Shown: positions 23,905 through 28,942 of the stretch, one piece after another
Layout of the letters: every line of letters begins with the position of its first letter
How positions within the stretch are numbered: the stretch's first letter is position 1
NCBI GenBank assembly: GCA_900541345.1
Contig: UQJE01000024.1
Location: 1-28,942, forward strand
DNA: 28,942 nucleotides
Origin: an uncultured Blautia sp.
GTDB taxonomy: Bacteria > Bacillota > Clostridia > Lachnospirales > Lachnospiraceae
Reading direction: 5' to 3'
Made by a program: the position numbers and the translations under genes
The notes under the pieces: model-generated
Seen by the model: only the letters and a program-made list of their open reading frames with translations
Database searches by the model: none
Told to the model about the DNA's origin: nothing

Positions 23905-24423
23905 TCATGTCAGGGATACTTCATTGTCAACCTCCTTATCAAACCTCAGCCGCAAACCTGTTCTATGTTTTTTATCCGCAATTTTTTTATCCAGGCTCTC
24001 CTTCTCCCAGCACAAACTTTCGCAGATAATCAACATGGTATCTCCTGAATTAAGCAGCAGTCCTATTTCCAGATATTTTGTTTCATCTACCAAACGACAT
24101 ATATCATCTGGTTGTTTGCCTTCTTCAAATTTTTTCATTAAATCTTTTATATGTTTTGTATTTTCTTCTACCCATATTCCATGAACCGCATTTCCCATAC
24201 CCCAAAATTCGCAGCTTTGCATCTCGCAAAATATAACATTTCTGAAAAACAGACGGTTTCTTTCATTTGGATAGTAATTGTCACAAAAAATCCTGATTTC
24301 TCTTTTATCATAATCATACTCAAAGCCTGTAAACTCACTGTCATGTATATACTGTTTTTCTATTTCTTTTCTGTTTTCATAAGTAAACTCCTTCTTGCTC
24401 CTCCTAAAATCATTTATTTTCAA
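23905..24423 (-). CDS. Small immunity-like protein with an HDS motif; 5' end uncertain
   Basis: This cytosolic protein of about 172 residues has YIHDSEFTGFEYDYDKREIR, FFRNVIFCEMQSCEFWGMGN and a C-terminal LGLLLNSGDTMLIICESL-like strand-rich part (here EIGLLLNSGDTML). The HDS motif near the N-terminus and the WG segment mirror the small protein two genes downstream. The open frame starts at a TTG (24421-24423) without a good ribosome binding site. The convincing AAGGAG-7-ATG at 24378-24380 is in another frame and stops after six codons at a poly-A-rich run. Either the TTG is used, or a one-base indel has shifted the start. Confidence 0.7.
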   Translation of the reverse strand: MKINDFRRSKKEFTYENRKEIEKQYIHDSEFTGFEYDYDKREIRIFCDNYYPNERNRLFFRNVIFCEMQSCEFWGMGNAVHGIWVEENTKHIKDLMKKFEEGKQPDDICRLVDETKYLEIGLLLNSGDTMLIICESLCWEKESLDKKIADKKHRTGLRLRFDKEVDNEVSLT

Positions 24424-24506
24424 GCATTTTTCTGCTGTAAATCTCCCAATAAAAAACTATTCTCTTATATTCCCAGAGTACCACGTTTTCCTTTATAAAG
24501 AAAGCT

Positions 24507-24815
24507 CTAAATCCTTTCTATGTACTTCCCGCACACAACCCCATAAATCCTTCCATCTATCCTCACATAATACCAGTTTTCTCCGCCCTCCGCTTTTACC
24601 GTATCACACACTTCCACTGTCTTTCCACGGGAAAGCTCCGGGCGGGATTTCAGTTTCGGATATTCCGTTCCTGCCCACTGGCGCACATTCAGAGAACTGG
24701 AAGTTACTCTGCCTGTCCACTTTGGAATTTGCATATTTTGTAAATCTGCTTCCCAAATCCGGGCAATACACATACGGATAGTGTTTTAAAAGTTTCTTTG
24801 TATTTTCTTTTCCAT
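24507..24815 (-). pseudogene. Phage endolysin remnant (SH3-like C-terminal domain)
   Basis: The last about 70 codons (24507-24719) encode a bacterial SH3 domain: WTGRVTSSSLNVRQWAGTEY, then RGKTVEVCDTVKAEGGENWY and YGVVCGKYIERI. This is the form found at the C-terminus of Lachnospiraceae prophage amidases. The upstream AAAGGAGG-ATG (24813-24815) opens only a nine-codon frame, and the catalytic domain is missing. A start further in (24773) would give an 88-residue protein without a leader. I regard it as a deletion product of a lysin gene. Confidence 0.65.
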
Positions 24816-24817
24816 TT

Positions 24818-24934
24818 TCAAAACCTCCTTTCGTATTTCGCAGATTTTCCCCGCTGTTCCCCTTCATTTACGGTATCAAAAAAGGAGAGCCAGACGGTCC
24901 AGTTCGCCTGTATATATGTAATAATTTCCGTCAT
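24818..24934 (-). CDS. Short holin-like N-terminal fragment (38 residues)
   Basis: Behind a perfect GAGGAGG ribosome binding site the ATG at 24932-24934 opens MTEIITYIQANWTVWLSFFD, followed by a charged tail and a stop. The N-terminus resembles small phage holin or lysis-accessory proteins that precede amidase genes. The membrane helix is cut short, and the tail looks like read-through into a deletion junction. It sits 3 bp from the lysin remnant, consistent with a collapsed lysis cassette. It is possibly not functional. Confidence 0.45.
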   Translation of the reverse strand: MTEIITYIQANWTVWLSFFDTVNEGEQRGKSAKYERRF

Positions 24935-25015
24935 GGGAACACCTCCTCGAATTTTTCTTCTGGATTATTCACTTTAATATGTTAGAAAATCGCGACTATG
25001 TTACCTTTTTTGCAA

Positions 25016-25046
25016 AATTAAAACGGCGGGAGTCCCCGCCGTTTCA
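25016..25046 (-). terminator. Intrinsic terminator after the first surface-protein gene
   Basis: AAACGGCGGG (25021-25030), AGTC and CCCGCCGTTT (25035-25044) form a GC-rich 10-bp stem followed on the minus strand by TTTTAATTTT. The same hairpin recurs at 27351-27380 after the paralogue. Confidence 0.88.
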
Positions 25047-25065
25047 CATAATCATACCAATATTC

Positions 25066-27099
25066 TTATTTCTTCTTATACAACTGCCCGTTTATCACCT
25101 CATAAACAACACCGTTATATTTAATCGTACCCTTGTAATCTGTCGCAAGTTCTCCCTTAATAACATAGAACAGCTTTCCATCATAGCCTGCCACACCGGT
25201 GTGCTGGGTCTGAATCTGTCCGTTAGAGGCAAAGTACCATTTTTTATCTTTCGGGTCCTGCCACAGTCCATTTGCTTCTTTTGCAATCCTTCCGACTGCA
25301 ACAATAAACTTACCTCCGTCATGCTCTACGATTCCATTTGTATTGGTATCTAAGTAACCATTTTCCAGATAGAACCATTCATTGTCATATAAAGCAAGTC
25401 CTTTGTATTCACTCTGAATCTGTCCATTGGAGAAGAAGTAGAATTTGTCGTCTGTGGTTGTCTCATCATCTGTGCCGCTTACAAGATGCAAACCGTTCAT
25501 ATCCTTTGCAACTACACCATCTTTAACATAGAACTTCGCACCATTATATTCGATAAGACCTTCAAACTCTTCATCTACCCGACCATTCTTAAAGAAAAAG
25601 AATGTGTTAGAAAATACTTTCTCATCTGACATTCTCTCTTTATATCCTTCTGTCACAAAATGCAGACCGTTTATCTCTGTTGCAACAGTACCATCTTTAA
25701 TATAGTAGTAGGGTCCATAATCATCTATAATAATTCCTTCATATTCCGTATCCACTTTATAATCTACATAATAATAATACTTGCCCTTACCGGTAGAATC
25801 CCATATTAACCGTCTATACGGTCTTTTATCAATCTGTATCGTCACCTCCATATCATCTCTTATTTCTATTTCTTCTGCCTTGCCCTCTTCATTCAGATGC
25901 ATGATGCGTGCTTCCAGCTTTACTTCCCGACCATCTGCATCTTCATTTGCCGTCAAATATATGCTCGCCTTATTTTCTTTATCCTGTTCAATTTTAATTG
26001 CATCCTCACCTTCAAGGATTGTCCACTCCGCATAAAAATCCGGAAAATGCTCAATAGTTGGATCGCTGCCGTCTGGAGCATAATTCCAATAACCAACCGA
26101 CGCCTCCACATTTATGGTTGCGCCCGGCTTTACTATAGGTCCAAGTGGGCTGACATTTCCCCGACTCACCAGTTTTCCGAAGTTCTGTTTTCCAAACAGA
26201 TAAACTTCAAAAAAATGAGTTTCCAAAATATTATCCAGACGTTTATATGTCAGCCTCATCGTAGTACTCCAACCAAGAGCACTGCTACTACTTACATGTA
26301 CATATCCATTTTCCCAGTTCTCTACTTCCAATAAATGTTCATTATCGATCTTGATGTCCACTATCTCCAATGGAATTTCTTCTGTACCGTAGGGGTGATT
26401 CGCATCTTCCGGAATACAAACCATACGCAAAGGCACATCACCTTCCCAGCATGCCTTAACAGGCATAAATTGCTGTAAATCGTATTGATAACTTGGCTCC
26501 CGCACCTCAATCTGCCCGGACGCTGCACTTCCGGTCTGTTTGCCTGCTTCATCGAATACTTCTACGACCAATCTGCCTTTTTCTCCTGCATGTCCTTTTA
26601 CACCTGTTACGGTGCAGCTAACACCATCTGCACTCGGTTTTAGCTGTACGGCGGATTCTGATTTCGCTTCGACAGACTCCCAGTGCCATTTGATTTCATG
26701 GTTTTTAAATACTTCTGCGTACGCTTCATCAAGGGTAAACTTCTGTTCCTGCTCGATATATACCCAGCTCCACAGTTCTTCCGTTTCTCCCTGCCATTCG
26801 CTTATGATAGGGATTTCTGTGATGCCGGATTCTGCTTTGTCCTGCGGTATTTCTTTTTTCGGTTCTTCCTGCGCTGAACCGGCAGAAAGAAGATTATCTT
26901 CCGGAAGTACGGCTTCACCTGTCTGCTCTGTACTTTCCTGCTCACCGGAAGTAAGCTCTGATTCAGCTAAAGCTCCTGTCGCAGCTGCTTCCTGTTCTGC
27001 TCCTGATTGCAGGTCTTCTGCGAATACAACTGCCGGGCTGCTGCCCATTACCATTGCCGCTGTCAAAAGGAAAGCAGCTGTCTGTTTTCCATGTCTCAT
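25066..27099 (-). CDS. Secreted surface protein with Ig-like region and C-terminal wall-binding-type repeats
   Basis: This 677-residue extracellular protein has a clear signal peptide (MRHGKQTAAFLLTAAMVMGS with cleavage after VVFA, near residue 28). A Glu-rich linker (about 29-110) follows, then beta-rich Ig-like segments (about 110-430). After RPYRRL comes an array of about 20-25-residue aromatic/Gly repeats, such as LIEYNGAKFYVKDG, LALYDNEWFYLENG and VAGYDGKLFYVIKG. These resemble cell-wall-binding (choline-binding-like) repeats. There is no LPxTG motif, so attachment would be non-covalent. The ligand is unknown. The ATG follows GGAGG. It is the downstream member of a tandem pair, with its own promoter and terminator. 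Confidence 0.88.
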   Translation of the reverse strand: MRHGKQTAAFLLTAAMVMGSSPAVVFAEDLQSGAEQEAAATGALAESELTSGEQESTEQTGEAVLPEDNLLSAGSAQEEPKKEIPQDKAESGITEIPIISEWQGETEELWSWVYIEQEQKFTLDEAYAEVFKNHEIKWHWESVEAKSESAVQLKPSADGVSCTVTGVKGHAGEKGRLVVEVFDEAGKQTGSAASGQIEVREPSYQYDLQQFMPVKACWEGDVPLRMVCIPEDANHPYGTEEIPLEIVDIKIDNEHLLEVENWENGYVHVSSSSALGWSTTMRLTYKRLDNILETHFFEVYLFGKQNFGKLVSRGNVSPLGPIVKPGATINVEASVGYWNYAPDGSDPTIEHFPDFYAEWTILEGEDAIKIEQDKENKASIYLTANEDADGREVKLEARIMHLNEEGKAEEIEIRDDMEVTIQIDKRPYRRLIWDSTGKGKYYYYVDYKVDTEYEGIIIDDYGPYYYIKDGTVATEINGLHFVTEGYKERMSDEKVFSNTFFFFKNGRVDEEFEGLIEYNGAKFYVKDGVVAKDMNGLHLVSGTDDETTTDDKFYFFSNGQIQSEYKGLALYDNEWFYLENGYLDTNTNGIVEHDGGKFIVAVGRIAKEANGLWQDPKDKKWYFASNGQIQTQHTGVAGYDGKLFYVIKGELATDYKGTIKYNGVVYEVINGQLYKKK

Positions 27100-27212
27100 T
27101 TACGTTTCCTCCTTCTTGCTTTGTTGTGATTGAGCATTTTTACAACGCTTCAATCTGGATTTTATATATTTTTTATATATTGCACAAATTGATTTCTTTA
27201 TTTTATAGCACA

Positions 27213-27242
27213 ATTATACAACAAAAAGGAAGGATTTGTCAT
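27213..27242 (-). promoter_or_regulatory. Promoter of the first surface-protein gene
   Basis: On the minus strand ATGACA (27237-27242) and TATAAT (27213-27218) are separated by 18 bp. The AT-rich leader of about 105 nt runs to the ATG at 27097-27099. The rest of the 27100-27395 gap holds only this promoter and the terminator of the paralogue. Confidence 0.65.
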
Positions 27243-27350
27243 CTGTTTTTACGCTCTTTCCATGCTATTTATAAAGAAGTTTTCCTGTTGAATTTGCCTA
27301 CTTCCTCAGGCATTGTACTTACCTTGAAAATCTTACGCTGCTTATATAAC

Positions 27351-27380
27351 GTAAAACGGCGGGAGTCCCCGCCGTTTTAC
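27351..27380 (-). terminator. Intrinsic terminator after the second surface-protein gene
   Basis: GTAAAACGGCGGG and CCCGCCGTTTTAC form a perfect 13-bp stem around AGTC. The core is identical to the terminator at 25021-25044, showing that the duplication included the 3' flank. Confidence 0.86.
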
Positions 27381-27395
27381 ATAATCATATCATCT

Positions 27396-28942
27396 CTATT
27401 TCTTCTTATACAACTGTCCGTTTATTACCTCATAAACAACGCCTTTATATTTAATCGTACCCTTGTAATCTGTCGCAAGTTCTCCCTTGATAACATAGAA
27501 CAGTTTTCCATCATATCCTGCCACACCCGTGTGCTGGGTCTGAATCTGTCCATTGGCTGCAAAGTACCATTTTTTATCTTTTGGATCCTGCCACAAACCA
27601 TTGGCTTCTTTTGCAATCCTGCCGACTGCAACAATAAACTTACCTCCGTCATGCTCTACGATTCCATTTGTATTGGTATCTAAGTAACCATTTTCCAGAT
27701 AGAACCATTCATTGTCATATAAAGCAAGTCCTTTGTATTCACTCTGAATCTGTCCATTGGAGAAAAAGTAGAATTTGTCGTCCGTGGTTGTCTCATCATC
27801 TGCGCCGCTTACAAGATACAGACCATTCATATCTTTTACAACTACACCATCTTTAACGTAGAACTTCGCACCATCATATTCGGTAAGACCTTCGAAGTCT
27901 TCATCTACCTGTCCGTCTTTAAAGAAACAGAAGGTATTAGAAAATACTTTTTCTTCTGATGTTCCTTCTTCATATCCTTCCGTCACAAAATGCAGACCAT
28001 TTATATCTGTTGCAACGGTTCCATCTTTGATATAGAAATCATCACCGCCATATCTCATAGTGCCTTCAAATTCGGTATCTAATTTACCATCTACATAATA
28101 GTAAAGCTTTTCATCATCACCTCTTCGCAGCCTTCTATACGGTCTTTTATCAATCTTTACCTTCATGTACAGACTGCCGCCTTTCAAGGCTATCTCTTCC
28201 GCTTCTCCCTCCTCATTCAGGTGCATGACACGCACTTTCACATATGCTTCCTGTCCATCTGCATCATCATTTGCTGTTAGATATAAACTTCTGTCGTTTT
28301 CTTTATTTCGTTCAATCGTGATTACGTCCTCACCTTCGATGATACTCCAGTCAATATAAAAATCTTTAAACGCATCTACTATTGGTTCTCCACCATCTTC
28401 GGTATAATTCCAACGATTAACCAGAGCTTCTGCCTCTACCGTTTCTCCAGGCTTCACTGTATAATAAAACCGCAGCTCACCGTCACTTCGTAATGTTCCG
28501 TAATACTCTTTACCAAATAGATACACTCCGCAAAGATGTGTAGCCAGAACATTGTCCAAGCGTTTATAAGTCAGTGTCAGCGTAACACTTCGATCCACAG
28601 GACTTCTACTTTCTACATGTACGTATCCGTTTTCCCACCCCTGTACTTCAAGCAGGTTCTTATCCACCTTGATGTCCACAATCTCCAGCGGAATCTCTTC
28701 TGTACCGTAGGGGTGGTCCGCATCTTCCGGAATACAAACCATACGCAAAGGCACATCGCCTTCCCAAACTGCCGGGACAGACATATATGTCTGTAAATCA
28801 TATTTATAACTTGGCTCACGCACTTCAATCTGACCGGACGTTGCACTACCAGTCTGTTTGCCGTTTTCGTCAAATACTTCTGCAACTAATCTGCCTTTTT
28901 CTCCTGCATGTCCTTTTACACCTGTTACGGTGCAGCTAACAC
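27396..28942 (-). CDS. Paralogous surface protein with wall-binding-type repeats (5' end outside window)
   Basis: The visible 515 codons match the neighbour's domain order: VTGVKGHAGEKGRLVAEVFD, the Ig-like region with CIPEDADHPYGTEEIPLEIV, RPYRRL, then the aromatic/Gly repeat array ending YEVINGQLYKKK. The last ~150 residues are almost identical to the neighbour, while the Ig-like part has diverged clearly (for example FYTVKPGETVEAEALVNRW). The reading frame is open to the window edge, so signal peptide and start are not seen. It is the upstream member of a tandem duplication and may bind the same wall ligand with a different exposed face. Confidence 0.87.
   Translation of the reverse strand, partial: VSCTVTGVKGHAGEKGRLVAEVFDENGKQTGSATSGQIEVREPSYKYDLQTYMSVPAVWEGDVPLRMVCIPEDADHPYGTEEIPLEIVDIKVDKNLLEVQGWENGYVHVESRSPVDRSVTLTLTYKRLDNVLATHLCGVYLFGKEYYGTLRSDGELRFYYTVKPGETVEAEALVNRWNYTEDGGEPIVDAFKDFYIDWSIIEGEDVITIERNKENDRSLYLTANDDADGQEAYVKVRVMHLNEEGEAEEIALKGGSLYMKVKIDKRPYRRLRRGDDEKLYYYVDGKLDTEFEGTMRYGGDDFYIKDGTVATDINGLHFVTEGYEEGTSEEKVFSNTFCFFKDGQVDEDFEGLTEYDGAKFYVKDGVVVKDMNGLYLVSGADDETTTDDKFYFFSNGQIQSEYKGLALYDNEWFYLENGYLDTNTNGIVEHDGGKFIVAVGRIAKEANGLWQDPKDKKWYFAANGQIQTQHTGVAGYDGKLFYVIKGELATDYKGTIKYKGVVYEVINGQLYKKK

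Noticed and set aside
1..28942. CRISPR array, tRNA or rRNA genes
   Set aside because: No regularly spaced repeats, no cloverleaf sequences ending in a CCA-ready acceptor stem and no rRNA-like sequence were seen on either strand.

Overview
This window looks like a chromosomal segment of a low-GC Firmicute of the family Lachnospiraceae (gut Clostridia; Blautia, Dorea and Ruminococcus gnavus-like genera are the closest in feel). The evidence is the gene set and order (dnaE-pfkA-ktrBA-rlmB-nfeD-SPFH-argF-birA-small protein-dusB-greA-lysS), AGGAGG-type ribosome binding sites, and a lysyl-tRNA synthetase with a C-terminal tRNA-binding extension. The genus is inferred from protein style only. Essentially every real gene is on the minus strand, so the biological reading order runs from high to low coordinates.

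Region 1 (1-10942) is a compact housekeeping run: pfkA (glycolysis), a KtrAB-type K+ uptake pair, an rRNA 2'-O-methyltransferase, an NfeD/SPFH membrane-microdomain pair, ornithine carbamoyltransferase, biotin protein ligase, a small conserved protein, DusB, and then greA-lysS behind their own perfect-consensus promoter.

Region 2 (about 11034-11888) is the most interesting part. The last nine codons plus stop of dnaE occur twice, once at the end of dnaE and once just upstream of pfkA, differing only at synonymous positions. This is the footprint expected of an integrative element that inserted at the 3' end of dnaE. The element has decayed to about 0.8 kb and keeps two recognisable items. One is a fragment resembling a P27-like phage terminase small subunit. 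The other is a complete-looking type I toxin-antitoxin locus with the architecture of the enterococcal par/Fst system: a 31-residue membrane peptide, a hairpin sequestering its Shine-Dalgarno, a shared bidirectional terminator, and a convergent antisense RNA carrying repeats of the toxin start region behind a near-consensus promoter.

Region 3 (11859-18177) is dnaE, interrupted in sense orientation by a 2851-bp group II intron (13313-16163). The intron encodes an apparently intact reverse transcriptase/maturase with a C-terminal HNH motif and has a clear 34-nt domain V. Removing it joins the two exons in frame, 3468 nt or 1155 residues, in the highly conserved YQ/EQVM stretch of the replicative polymerase, so growth should depend on splicing. 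dnaE is preceded by a CvfB-like S1-domain gene.

Region 4 (19168-28942) is accessory. It has an araD-like epimerase and a Gfo/Idh/MocA oxidoreductase behind a promoter flanked by AraR-like sites. Next come relics of a RhuM-family gene, an adenosine deaminase gene and a phage lysis cassette. A three-gene cluster follows, with a polytopic membrane protein between two small immunity-like proteins that share an HDS motif. The region ends with two tandem, partly gene-converted surface proteins carrying C-terminal wall-binding-type repeats; the second runs off the window.
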